64,000 bases of DNA from Podocnemis expansa. Its lineage: Eukaryota; Chordata; Testudines; Podocnemididae. Position 1 is the stretch's first letter. Each line of letters begins with the position of its first letter. The notes under the pieces were generated by a model. It did not search any database and had not been told where the DNA came from. It saw nothing but the letters and a program-made list of their open reading frames with translations. The position numbers and the translations under genes are program-made. The stretch is from contig ML682007.1 in assembly GCA_007922195.1 (NCBI GenBank), positions 17,158,487-17,222,486 of the forward strand. The letters run 5' to 3'. Positions 49,000 through 60,054 of the stretch are shown here, piece by piece.

Positions 49000-51665
49000 C
49001 CCCATCCAGCTCTAGTGCCAAGCACATAGACAGAGCTCAGTAAATTAGGCCTATTTAACACCATTGCCTTTCAATGGAATTTGTGTCCCTAAATCTCTTT
49101 CTAGACCACCACGTCCCATTAGCTACTATTCAGGACACATGGATTAACACCAAAAGTCAACCACTACTTCTGTGAAAAGTGCTGGAGAAGTTTTAATGTC
49201 AGTGGGTGAAATGGTCACAATAACTAAACTCCCTTTGACTTAAACAGAGCCAGGGTTTCATCTAGAGGTGGTTAGGGCATCAGTCTTCCATCTCATCTGA
49301 ATAACTATTATTATATGGTCAAAGTATCAAAGATTAATAAATAGAAGTGACAAAAATAAAATGATACGTTTAAATCCATTCCATCTTCAGTAATCTGAGG
49401 CTTTCTTCATTACACAGTCTGGGTTGGTTTCAATTAAATGTGTGATTTTTAACCTTGAGAGGATTTCACCTCAGGCATTCTAGCTGTTGCATAGGCAATA
49501 AAAATAGGTTTTTGATAAGCAAGAAATGATTTTTTCTCCATTTTTTCCTGTTGTGAACACTTTCTTGACAGTAATGACAAGGAATCCACATTTCTCTTGA
49601 GCAGAAAGATCATTTTTCTAGGAAAAAATCTTTTGGCGGTTTAGGTTGTAGCTCTTCTGCAGCATCAGACCTCAGGCTTGGTTCTGCTCTCACTTATTCA
49701 ACTCCATCAGCTTGCATTGGGTTTGCAGTAATTTAGGGTGGAATAAGAAGGATCAAAGTCAGGACCCTCCTTTCTAGGAGGCCTGGGCAGTTTGGATCAC
49801 AGGAATCCAGATAAACCCAAACATTTTTCTACTTGTATTTTTGACTGTGGGCTGTTTGTGGGGTCCAGTGAAAGCAACATCTGGTCTTTTCATGGAACTT
49901 CCCCCATGCAGGAAGGGAGCTAATGTAAGAAAACCAAATCTCAGATTATTTCACTCCTTCCAAGGGTTCATGGAGTTAAATGTAAAACCACACAATTCCA
50001 GCAAATAAGTTGAAAGTCACACTGGTCATCGCAGAACAAAATATGATACCTGAGGTGTCTGTCCTATAAAAAAATATTCATCTAAGCTCCCCACTCCCCC
50101 ACTCTGGTGCCTTCCCAGATAGAAGTTCAAGATCCCAAGGTACATTCCTAAAGGAGCAGGAGGTACTCGCTGATATCCTCATTAACTCAGAAAAACATCT
50201 GGGTTAGTGCTCGGGGGTTAGGAACCACTGCACAGATATAGGTGCAAGCGACAACATTTCTATCTGGATTTTAATAAGGAAACCCGCCACCCTCTCTCAA
50301 AATTTGTGTTTCAACCAGAAGAATTTAAACTTAAACGTGAGAGTATCCAGATCTGAGGGTCATTGCATCAGAGCACACTCCATTCAGATACAGTCTGTAA
50401 GACTGTTGCTCTAACCTGCCCAGTCGTTTTGCTTCTAGTATCTAGCTTTCTGATCTTGCAATGTTTTGCACGCAGCAGCCAGCACTCATAGATAACCAAC
50501 TCATCTCTTCAAAAGCTATCTGGAATGGAAAGACTCTTTTGTATTTAACGTGTAAGTAAACTTCAGAAAATACCAACTCCAAATGACTCGGTATGTCATT
50601 CAAATCCCAGAGGTCTTACTCACAAAGGAGCAACTTTCATTAATTCTAAAAACATCAGGAGTCACAAGGGCTTGGGTGCGAACTTGCATGGTTTCGTGAC
50701 TGCAGAACACTGAAAATTGCCATTTGAGATAGGCAGCAGTCTTGGCTGATGGGACTTTTATTAGCTTTTGAACAGCAGCAAGAAGACTATTTTGTTTGGG
50801 ATTTTTGCCTCTGATTTGCATCTCTCTTTCTGTGTGACTAAAATTCTGCTATTCTCTGGGAAGAACCCTAGTAAAGTGCTATGATGTACCTAAGTACCGC
50901 AGAACCGCAAAAGCATCACCCCCAACTATCTTCTTGGGGGCATATAGTAGCTTACATTTCTATCACCCCTTTCACTTGGTCCCTACATAGGTGCATAAAG
51001 CGGGGAGGGCATAAAAAAGGCTGTCAACTCAGGGGTCCTTGCACTCAGGGAATTTTATTCATTGTCAGACTAGGGCCCTTTGCACCAGCTATAGGGTATG
51101 CACCAACTCATGCTCCACCACCCCCAGGATATTCCTCACGCAGGGAGTCCCAACACAAGGCCTTTCAGACACTCAAGAAGCAGGCACTGCCTGAGCCTAA
51201 CAATGCCATGCTGAATCTGCAAAGCCACATAAAGGCTCTTCAAGAGGGTTACAACTTAAGGCAGCTCTAACAGGCTCCAAGACCTACAGTAGCTCTGGAT
51301 TAAGAGAGAGCCGAGCTGCTTTCCTGCTGTCCTAGACTGGCACTTGAGTCAGTGCACGGAGAATTCTGCTCCAGAGAGGGGAAGACACTGCAGGACTAGT
51401 AATAGCCATGGCTAAAGACAGCAGTGCAGGGAATGTGGTGCCATAATCACCGTGTCCTCCCCACCGCACAGAGAGTGGGCACAGAGTGGAGCAGCCACCA
51501 ACACAACCCCTGCTCTTATGAAAAGTGTCATGGGACCTAGCTGCTTGCAATCCACAGGGATGATAGCCCAGAACAATAACTGTGCACTTTCCCTTCGGCA
51601 ATGAAAATACAAGAAATAAGTTGTTCTGCATTTCCTTGCTGCTGTCTACCTCAGGATTTCAAAAC
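49000..51665. other. Non-coding stretch, nothing specific recognised
   Basis: No named repeat. A plus-strand frame of 129 codons (50881-51270) and minus-strand frames around 51332-51631 show no domain, overlap nothing conserved that I can recognise, and are read as chance frames in slightly GC-richer DNA. Confidence 0.45.
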
Positions 51666-51669
51666 ACTT

Positions 51670-51800
51670 AACAGCACGGTTAAGCATCACAGCACCTCAT
51701 GAGGCACTTATTGCTATTATACCGCTTAGTAAACTGAAGCATGAAGAAAAGTGACTTACCTTAGGTCATGCAGTGAGTCAGGGGTGTGACTGTTAAAAAA
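51670..51800 (-). repeat. MIR SINE fragment
   Basis: Reverse MIR: 'cacagcacctcatgaggcac', 'taccgcttagtaaactgaag', 'aaaagtgacttaccttaggt', 'catgcagtgagtcaggggtg'. It ends at an A-rich run (about 51796-51808). Confidence 0.8.
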
Positions 51801-51944
51801 AAAAAAACCAAGACACCTCCTGAAGGCTTCTCCCAGCAGTTACAGCTTTGATGGGCTAGAACAGCCAGCCAGGAGACAGACTCTACCAGTACAGGATCTG
51901 GAGCAGCTCTAGGTTGTAGGGCTGACTAGAATTTGGGGTGCCAT

Positions 51945-52075
51945 AATTTACAGTGAGAAGATGGGTGCGGCAATATATTTTACTGGACTAGCTTCTGTTG
52001 ATGAGGGAGACAAATTCTGAACTACACAGAGCTCTTCTTCAGGTCTGGGAATGATTTTCTGAGCCTCACAGCTAT
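51945..52075 (+). repeat. Reptile SINE (same family as 18880 and 22425)
   Basis: 'gtgagaagatgggtgcggca', 'atatattttactggactagc', 'ttctgttgatgagggagaca', 'aattctgaactacacagagc', 'tcttcttcaggtctggga' is the forward body and tail of the family. Confidence 0.82.
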
Positions 52076-52508
52076 TTGCAACATGAAATAGATTGTTTAG
52101 CATAACTTCATATGCCTTTGAGTAGCATTTTGGCCCCTGGCCTGCCCTAGGACCAAAATAGGACTAAAAGTTACCTTTACTTTTCCTCCAAACAGGTTAC
52201 ACCAGTGTGTATGCAGCTCAGCTATCCCTAATCCATACTACTGGGGACCGTGTGGTAATCTGTGCTCCTTCTCCTTACAAGTGTTCTCAGATTTTCTTTC
52301 AAAATTCAAACACAGTCAGGAAAATACTTGGGCAGCTATTATGTGGGAAGCGTCAATAAAGAGGTGAAAAGATCAAGTGGTAAAATCCCTGGTGTCCTGG
52401 AATTTCCAGTAAATAGCTATATCAGTGAATTACAAAGAGGGGAAACCTTGCCTCATATCATCACTAAAACATCAGTTTTTATGACTTGAAAACGAGTATA
52501 TTATTTTC

Positions 52509-52523
52509 GGGGGGGGGGGGGGG
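52509..52523. repeat. G15 homopolymer
   Basis: Fifteen guanines, the longest pure G/C run here. It is able in principle to form a quadruplex and prone to assembly length error. Confidence 0.92.
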
Positions 52524-53816
52524 CCATAGTAGCTAAATAAGCCTGGCATTTATCAGCTTACTTGAGAAATGTGTTATGGAGAAGAAGGAAATTGAGAGAC
52601 CCTTTTAAACAATTTGACTTAGTTAAATTAACTCAGATGGGGGTGTTTAACTATCAGAAGTAGCAGACTGCTGCGTGGTAGCAAATTTTCTCCTCTTTTT
52701 AGTCTTCTGATGCCAGCCTTGAACATTTAGCTGCAACACTTTTGCCTTCGATGTAAACATGGAGTTTTATTTTTTCCAGAAGCAGCTCAGTTTAACTTTA
52801 CTTTCCATTTCTTCTTTCTTTGAGAGCTTGCTGAGTTAGACCATGGAGAAAGGGATTGCAATAGTGTTATTCACCAACTATTTCCTGTTCACCAGAGAAT
52901 ATCACAGGCTGAGGCTTTTAGGCCAACAGCACAACTGGGTGGATTGCATGGTAATGAGATTCCCGAAAGCTGCCAACAGCCAGGCAAGAATAAAGCCTGG
53001 TCTTGGCTGACAGTTGATCCTCACAGGCTTTTTACAGATGAAGTGCATTACTTAACAGCTATACCCACACCTTTCTATCACATTTCCTCTTGATTCTCCT
53101 ATCCCAGTGTACCAAACAAGTCTTTACTCATTGCATTATATATATAAACTAGACTGTAAGCTTCTAAAGGTAAGGACCTTGTTTCATTTTATACATGAAA
53201 CGTGCCATGTGCCACTGTAGGCCTACATAATTAAACAATAATTAATAATAAATATTTAGTTGCAGTTAGAGCTCCAGATTCTCCTTTATTTTACCTTTTT
53301 TAAAGGGTCATGATAGCCTAAGGAGCAGAATCATCCTTGTGCAGTGCAGATGCCAGAACAGGGACAGTGGGTCATGAATTTGTGCCCTATTTATAAAGAA
53401 CTTGAGATGTCAAGTTAGGCCCCTGGCATAAGTTAAACCAGCCATCAGGGTTGCCTTAGGCTGTATCCCAAATTTTCATGGTCCCTATGGAGGGCACAAT
53501 TCCCAGAGCACACACCTGCCCTGGTGGTGCTCCTCTGATTCCAATATGCCCCCATCTCTCCTGATCCACCTAGAACTGGCCTCTGCTCTACTCCTGCAAC
53601 CACGCAGCTTTAGAGCTGAAGCAAAGCTGGCATTTTCTCCAAACCATTAGACCTCAGGGATATATAATGCTCCAGCTTTACTGTTCTTAATGGCATGATC
53701 GTGTGTTTTAATTATATAGCACCTTCTTTTCTTCATGTTCTACAGACTGCAGAACACAGAAGAAATATTTCACCCATAGCTGGTATGCAGTCAGCCCTGG
53801 GTAGAACATGGCAGCT
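52524..53816. other. Non-coding stretch with a possible old repeat tail
   Basis: No gene. 'aaactagactgtaagcttct' and 'ggtaaggaccttgtttcatt' at about 53145-53190 resemble the 3' part of an old vertebrate repeat (consensus-like 'agactgtaagctcctt...gggcagggacc'). The family is not assigned. Confidence 0.4.
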
Positions 53817-53824
53817 GTCTACAG

Positions 53825-54366
53825 CAGTGGTTCTCTACCACAGTGTTGGGACACAAAGGTGTGATGCAGAGCTGGGAGGTGTATCATGGAAAATTGGCAG
53901 CTCGAGTTGGAGCTGGCTTGGCGCTTTTGCTGCCCGCTGCCCTTTGCTGCTGTCAGTGACCTGCTTCTGCTACACAACACAGGTGCCAGCCAGGGCCAGA
54001 GTAGTAAATGGACTTAGGGCCTGCAGCCCATAGCTCCGAGCTGTGGGGAGCACCATCCACTCGCCCCACAAAAATAAACTGGGCTCCGCCAAGCTGAAGT
54101 GCCAGGGCGCCAACCCAAGCTGGCTGGATTCTGCCCCCACCCAGGTCCCAGAGTGCCACAGCCTCCCAAGCACTCCCAACTCCGGAGTGCTATGGCCACA
54201 ACCATTGGCTTGTCTCACTCTGCCCCTGGGCTGGCCAGTTTGTGGAGCACTGCAGCCTCCAGAGCACTCCCAGCTTGAGCATGGCTGCAGCCATAGTGTA
54301 GTGTGTCAAAAAGAGGAACACCATTCATCAAGTGTGTTGCGATGGAAGAAAGGTTGAGAACTACTG
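53825..54366. mobile_element. 542-bp hAT-type element with perfect 8-bp TSD
   Basis: The left end is 'cagtggttctctaccacag' and the minus-strand right end 'cagtagttctcaacctttct'. The flanks are GTCTACAG at 53817-53824 and GTCTACAG at 54367-54374, a perfect 8-bp target duplication, the hallmark of hAT. The interior is GC-rich (about 53880-54290) and contains several overlapping frames on both strands, none with transposase features. Those frames, including 53695-54033 and 54043-54357, are therefore by-products of a non-autonomous element. Confidence 0.92.
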
Positions 54367-54633
54367 GTCTACAGTAACACCTAGAATAAAAAGTGAAGAA
54401 TCCAAGTGGAACTGCTGGGTATATTAAACTGTGCAGTCTGTAATTATCCAAATTACAATCAGAACAGGATAATGAAGGCTAAAACCATTAACTGTTGTGA
54501 ACAGTGCCACAGGATTTTCAGCTCTCACCAGTGTTTGGGACACTCAGTGTTATAGTTTACCAGACAGATGCCATCAATAACACAGTGACCCTAGCGCCAT
54601 CTGGGGGCACAATGCAGCACTGACTCATAACTC

Positions 54634-54679
54634 CATTTCACATGCACACTCAGCAAAACATAATCTTTATCCTTGGTAC
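54634..54679 (+). repeat. Copy 1 of a 35-bp exact direct repeat
   Basis: Bases 54643-54677 (starting 'tgcacactcagcaaaacata') are identical to 57965-57999. Similarity extends a little on both sides (catttca upstream, one mismatch then CG downstream). Beyond that the flanks differ. Downstream 'cttaacatctcag' resembles a MIR core, so the word may lie in or beside a MIR. Confidence 0.85.
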
Positions 54680-55914
54680 GACTTAACATCTCAGCATATT
54701 CTTGGTCTCCCATTCAGTTATAACTGGCTCCCCAGCCTGATTTAGCTTTTAAGAGCTGAGAAGGTGACACTGTGAAAAATAGAGGAAACTCTGGTTAATG
54801 CATATATTAAATTAATTTCTGTGCCAAAACAAGCAGGAAGAGAAAACTGAGTGCATTGCTGATGATCCAGTGGTGCATATAAATAGAGTGACATGGACTT
54901 GTTCAGATTCACTGACATTTCTAACATTCTTACATGGAGAGTTTCACAGGGAACTGCAATGCTTCAGTTGACTCCACTGGAAGTAACGCCTCATATTCCT
55001 GGACGCTTGAGATGGTGTACATTACCCATATGTGTAGCCAAACAGCTCTTGGAGTAAAGTGAACTTGTGTGTCATCAGCAGAGGTCATACTGCCCATGTC
55101 TCACTTATGCTATAAACACAAAGCTGCTACCATCAGGATGGAACTATGCTCATGAACTCTCCTTCCCAAATAATTCTTGAGATTTAAAGAAAAAGAGAGA
55201 TGCACTAAAGGGTTGTTATTTATATTTTCTTGGTAAAGCAACAACTCTTCTACTTTGCAAATGGAAGGAATAAATAGGGATTTGCTGACTTCAGAAACAT
55301 GGTCTGTTGCATGCTGTAGGTAACAGTTATTCTCAGACATGGTTAAAATTAGTGAGACTACCTCACTGGCAAGTTAAAACAAAGTTATTCAATAAATTTT
55401 CATTGGTTGAACTATTCTTGCTACAGTGGGTATAGCACTTCAGAAGTGGCAGGAAGCAGAACAGAACTCCCAGGGTATTTATAGTTGAATCCAGATTAGT
55501 GACTGGTAAACTTCAAACGATGCAGAAATTTGGACTTTCCTTTGGATCTCAATCTCTTTGGTGTAGAAATCAGGCTGGAAATCACAGGAGAACAAGAGAT
55601 ACTCAGCATCTTCTCGTTCCACTTGAGTTGACAATGGCACAGGAAATTTTTTTTCTCTTGGAATGCTGCTAGCATTTCTGCTTCTGGTTTCAGTCAAAAA
55701 ATACATATGGGGTACATAAAAATTGGGGAGAGGTGAAAATTTCTCAAAACATCAGTGTTCTTATTAAGAGTAATGGGCAAAAGTTAAAGAGGGCTTTATC
55801 ACTATCTGAACTGTCCACCTCGCACTATTACTGTCTTCATGATCAGTGTTTTGGGGATTTTTTTAAAGATTACCTTAATGTGGGTTATGGGGCTCATCCC
55901 TATACTGCAAAATG

Positions 55915-55933
55915 AAAGAGATATGGTCTAGTG
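55915..55933 (+). repeat. MIR SINE, 5' scrap interrupted by an hAT element
   Basis: 'gatatggtctagtg' ends at the left hAT target duplication (55926-55933). If the insertion is removed, it joins to 'ggtaaagtaggggcctagga' at 57739, which reads as a normal MIR 5' end (…tagtggttagagca…gggcctgggagtc). Confidence 0.6.
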
Positions 55934-56104
55934 CAACAATTCCCAACCTCTTCCTTTATGCAGAACACTACATCAGCATCAAAAGCTTTGTAGACAACTA
56001 TGTAATCAAGCCATTTTAAAAATAGCCTAGGGATGATGGGAGTCAAATTTATATATCAAGGGGTATTAAAAACACAGCTATTTATAATAATTTGTTATGC
56101 TTAC
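55934..56104. mobile_element. hAT-type element, left part (split by an LTR)
   Basis: The left terminal repeat 'caacaattcccaacctctt' pairs with the minus-strand right end 'caatggttcccaacctatgg' at 57730. The target duplication is GTCTAGTG (55926-55933) against CTCTAGTG (57731-57738), 7 of 8 bases alike. Together with 57144-57730 the element is about 760 bp without its insertion. Confidence 0.8.
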
Positions 56105-57143
56105 TGTGACCCAGGCCAGGCAGTGGTGAGAGGCTGTGCAGCCATGCAGCTTACAGGGAACATTGGCCAAACCCCCAAAACCACTGACAGGTGGTACTTA
56201 AACCAGCCTCCCAGTCAGTAACAAAACATGCTTCTGATTCCCCACTCTGGTCATCACAAAGCGTAACAAAATAGAAACAGCCCCCTTTATAGCACATCAG
56301 CTCGTCCAGTCCCCACCTAGCCACTGGGTCTCTTAAAGACATAGGTTCTCCTGACCCCAAAGGGTCAGCCACACCACCCAGAACAATATAGGCTTGGATC
56401 TTACCCAAAATACCACGCTGCCAGCCAATCCTTTAGTAACTACAACTAAAGGTTTATTATAAGAAGAAAAGAAACAAAATATGAGAGATGTTAAAGGGTC
56501 AAAGTGAATCACATACATACAAATGATTTAGAGTCCATAGAAAGCAAGTCCTTGAAGAATCTGCAGTTTGCAGTTTAGTCCAACTTCTCTGGTATGCACC
56601 CAGCATCTGAGTGGGTCTCAGTCCTTTGTTCAGTCCCAGAAGAATAGTTCCAGAGGATGGTGTTGGTTGCAGACAGACCAAAGAGTGAAGACAAAATGGA
56701 GATGGGGTCACTGCCTTTTATCACCTTTGGCCTTCTCATGCTCTCAGAGTCCTTGCCAAATCAAAATGGAGTTAAGCCACATGGTCAGTCTGGGTGACTC
56801 ATCAAACAGGTTTCTTCCTAGGCCCACCATAGCTCGAAGCTCCCTTAATGGGCCATTAAGAGGACAGTGGTTTTTCAGACACCCAGTCTAGGATTGCCTT
56901 AGAATTAATAACTTGGAATACAAATAAAACAAATATATTCCTAATTTCTATTACTGATACAACACCTATATATAAACCATATAATCATTCCTAGCAGATT
57001 GCAGCCTTTCTATTGGTACCAAACATGGCATATCACATATGGATTATTGCAAACATGGAATATTAATATGAAAGATAATCATAAATGGTCCCCTAGACTC
57101 AGGCAGCATCACACACACTTGAAAACATATTGCAGTTGTCACA
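56105..57143 (-). mobile_element. Probable solo LTR of a retrovirus-like element
   Basis: The block starts TGTGAC (56105) and ends GTCACA (57138-57143), the short inverted ends expected of an LTR. Flanks TTAC (56101-56104) and ATAC (57144-57147) may be a decayed target duplication (3 of 4). On the minus strand there is a TATATATA box near 56970 and AATAAA at 56458-56453, consistent with a minus-strand LTR carrying promoter then polyadenylation signal. No gag, pol or env frame is present in the window. A single LTR usually results from recombination between the two LTRs of a provirus. Which retroelement group it belongs to is not resolved. Confidence 0.65.
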
Positions 57144-57730
57144 ATACATTTACCAGCAGTAGGCCTACCAGTGGGAAAAAGATAACACTGACCTAAAGAG
57201 AAGGCTGATGTTTCATAGACATTAACAGAATGTTTAAAAAAAATTATTAAGAAAATGTTATAAAGTAACAGACAATCATAGTGTTAAACACAGGGAGTGA
57301 CTGGGCATCCAGGTTTACAGTACAGGTCATTAAGAAGGAACATGTTATGGTAAAGATGGCAAGTATAACCAGTACATGAGCTATAGCATCCTGGATGGAG
57401 AAAGTCAAAAGACTATGGGTTTGGAATACAAGAATTAAGAAATTTGGGAACATTACTTTTACAGACATTGTGGAGTGCACACAAAGTGCAGCGGAATGGA
57501 AGTGCATATGCGAATAAAAGTCAGTTATCCTGGATTGTCTTGGCAATATGGGGTCAAGGATGGTTGTGAAGCAAATTACATTGCAAATAATAATGCAACA
57601 TCAAACATGATACATAAGAGGTACATGGGGTTATATTATTATTATTATATTCTCCCCCGCCCCACATGGATCACCTGCAGTACCCTTGTGGACCACCAGC
57701 GGTCCACAGACCATAGGTTGGGAACCATTG
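57144..57730. mobile_element. hAT-type element, right part
   Basis: Continues the element begun at 55934. It ends with 'ccaccagcggtccacagacc' and 'ataggttgggaaccattg', the right terminal repeat. The interior (57160-57600) is AT-rich with no transposase motif that I can see. A short (ATT)n run lies at about 57635-57650. Confidence 0.78.
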
Positions 57731-57738
57731 CTCTAGTG

Positions 57739-57840
57739 GGTAAAGTAGGGGCCTAGGAGTCTGTTCCAGATTTTGTCCAAGCTCTCTCACCAATTCCTTC
57801 TCCACTTTAGTTAAATTACTTTGACTTATATTTTTAAAAG
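57739..57840 (+). repeat. MIR SINE, middle part
   Basis: 'ggtaaagtaggggcctagga', 'gtctgttccagattttgtcc', 'ccttctccactttagttaaa', 'ttactttgacttata' follow the forward MIR order up to the core, where homology stops. It resumes near 58000. Confidence 0.7.
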
Positions 57841-57999
57841 TTCAGGCATACTTTTGCAGTTACATGAATGAGTTCCAGATATAATTCAAAGATCCCCATG
57901 TACTAAGGTATGTTTACTCACAAGTCAGTCCCATGATGAGTTCTTGCACATCTAACATTTCATGTGCACACTCAGCAAAACATAATCTTTATCCTTGGT
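57841..57999. other. Unexplained insert in a MIR, ending in the 35-bp repeat
   Basis: About 160 bp with no MIR similarity separates the two halves of one MIR. Its last 35 bases (57965-57999) are identical to 54643-54677. It may be a short mobile element whose 3' end is that word, or the join of two different MIR copies. Confidence 0.4.
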
Positions 58000-58110
58000 C
58001 CGTGCTTCAGATTCTCCATCTCTAACATGTGGATATTAACACTTCTCTCCCACCCACCCACCGGGAGTTGTGAGGCAATGCTGCTAAAGAGATCCTTGGA
58101 ATCTTGATGA
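58000..58110 (+). repeat. MIR SINE, 3' part
   Basis: 'cgtgcttcagattctccatc', 'tctaacatgtggatattaac', 'acttctctcccacccaccca', 'ccgggagttgtgaggcaatg', 'ctgctaaagagatccttgga' is the MIR core and 3' region (…cctcagtttcc…tgtaaaatggggataat…gttgtgaggat…). Confidence 0.8.
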
Positions 58111-58514
58111 TTTCAAATTCCATAGGCAATAGGGAAGCCCATAATATTATAAGAAAATGAACTATAATCAAGAGAACAAATTCTAACAGCCTTGATCAGA
58201 TGAAGGATGCCATCTGCCTCACCTATCAGGTTCACACCACAAAGATCACATTGAGGGTCAGATGCAGTAATGTAGAGGCCATGTCCACAAAGAATGAGTC
58301 CAGCTACCAGGGGGAAGATGGTGGAGGCTTTGTTTATTACGTTCATTCTAGCATTTGGCAGACATTAACTGACATAAAACTTTCCATTACAAATATGACA
58401 CCCAAATCTCCATCTGCCATGAGGTTTTAAATAAATGTAGAAGTCTGAACAATCTCTTTTAAAGACTACTGTCCCCTCTCTTAATGCAAGCTATCCTGTT
58501 GTGTTTTCTAGTGA

Positions 58515-58620
58515 AGAGTGAATCATAGAAGCTTGGAAAACTCTGTTAGATCATCAAGTCTAGCTTGCTAGTGGTGCAAAATTATTCCCTAATGGAAAGT
58601 ATTTTGTGCAGTCTCCATCA
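58515..58620 (-). mobile_element. CR1 LINE 3' end
   Basis: 'gaatcatagaagcttggaaa', 'ctctgttagatcatcaagtc' and 'tagcttgctagtggtgca' are the reversed CR1 tail, diverged and short. Confidence 0.72.
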
Positions 58621-59494
58621 ATTTCAAATGAGTTACATCAGAGTGAAATGGGAGTATGCAGTGTAAACATGGAATTAAGCCAGTGTAAATGTGGATCACT
58701 GGAGTGGTGAACCAAAAATCTCACTTTCAAATATCCCAATTAAAAGGTCCTCCTCACTTCCCTTGGGAGACCGGTTTACATTTAAGAATGCTGCTCCTAC
58801 TCCCCACAGAGCCCAACAAATGCAAGCCAGTAAATTAGCACTGTGGAAAAGGGATTTTATTTCAATAGAAAACACTGTGAACCTGCTATGGAGTGCAGAA
58901 ATGCAAAAGCCAATGCAAAAATGATCAACATGATGAGTAATTTCAGAGTGGTTGTGCAGCTACTGGTTTTGAAGCTAGTAATTTGGAGTTGTAAGTTGTA
59001 ATTATACAAGTGAGAAAAATGTTATTCTCTATTGCCAAAATATTAATTTAATATGTAAGGCTAAGCCTGTTGCTGTATTCTACATCACTCTGAATGTAGT
59101 TGTAATTCCTGTTTAATAAAATTCCAAAAGTGATTTCTTTTTATCACACTATTATCTGTAATTAAGGCATTTAATATTCAACCCCTTTGATGCTACGGCA
59201 TCTTTGAAACATGGAGTTTGAAGTCAGTCTCCTTCTTGGAAATGAAGATGAATGAGTTGGAAGGGCAGGTCCCAAAAGATACTTTTAAAAGCAATTTGGT
59301 TTTTAAAAAAAATCACTGGCAGAAAGCTTGCAACAGACTCATGTAGGAAGTGCATAACATGACTCACACCTCAACAGAGAAATGGACAGGATTTGAAGCT
59401 TACCTACTTTTTTTTTTCCAGGCTATTTGCTTGTAACAAGCACCTCAAAGCACTGCAATTCATAATCCTCCTTAGTGGCAACTCTCTATTCTTA

Positions 59495-59560
59495 TTATTC
59501 GTATTTTATAGGTGGGAAACTGTGGCAAGAGCTCACACATGGTTTCCTGAAACCTTTCAG
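59495..59560 (-). repeat. MIR SINE, core part (split)
   Basis: 'attttataggtgggaaactg' and 'tggcaagagctcacaca' are the reversed MIR core. Homology is interrupted until about 59795. Confidence 0.6.
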
Positions 59561-59794
59561 CCCAACACTAGGACTGTATAAAGAAGCAGCAGGCATAGCA
59601 GTCATCCAGTGGAGCATCTGCCATTCACAGGGGGCTCTGTGCCAGTTCTGCACTGGGAGTCAGCACAGCAAGGCACCAACATGGCTTTGCAGAACCAAGA
59701 GCCCTAGTGCCCCATGACCTAGCACTGTATCAGGGGATCAATTTTACCTCTCTTGACCATTACCCTTTACTCGCATATTGTGGAGGAGTTATTT
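59561..59794. other. Insert of unknown nature within a split MIR
   Basis: About 235 bp that do not belong to MIR, GC-richer than the surroundings (59610-59720). No terminal repeats or poly-A are obvious. The plus-strand frame at 59475-59717 merely crosses it. Confidence 0.4.
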
Positions 59795-59885
59795 TCACCA
59801 AGGTCAAACAATAAATCAGTGGCAGATCTAGCATTGAAATCCACGTCTCTAGACTCCTCACTCCACGCCTCAACCACATTTGTTT
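59795..59885 (-). repeat. MIR SINE, remainder
   Basis: 'aaggtcaaacaataaatcag', 'tggcagatctagcattgaaa', 'tccacgtctctagactcctc' continues the reversed MIR (…aaggtcacacagcaagtcagtggcagagctggg…). Confidence 0.78.
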
Positions 59886-59924
59886 TGCTCCCATTCTGTG
59901 AGTTCCCCATCTTCAAGCATCTGA

Positions 59925-60050
59925 CAAACTGAGATTTTTCTCCCATGGAAGCTTGTGCGATAAATATATTTGTTAGTCTTTAAAAGTGCCACCAGACTCC
60001 TTGTTTGTTTCGCTGAACTAGCCTAACATGGTTACTCCTTTGAAAAAAAT
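59925..60050 (-). repeat. tRNA-type reptile SINE
   Basis: Reverse copy of the SINE at 43955: 'tcccatggaagcttgtgcga', 'taaatatatttgttagtctt', 'taaaagtgccaccagactcc', 'ttgtttgtttcgctgaacta', 'gcctaacatggttactcc'. The head (A-box region) is at the right-hand end. Confidence 0.88.
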
Positions 60051-60054
60051 CAGC

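Noticed and set aside
50881..51270. 129-codon plus-strand frame with a proline run
   Set aside because: No family resemblance, no splice or promoter context; length within chance for this window.
54043..54357. Alanine/proline/tryptophan-rich frames on both strands
   Set aside because: They lie within the non-autonomous hAT element 53825-54366 and reflect its GC-rich interior.
56568..56891. 107-codon plus-strand frame
   Set aside because: It lies inside the probable solo LTR (56105-57143), which runs on the opposite strand.
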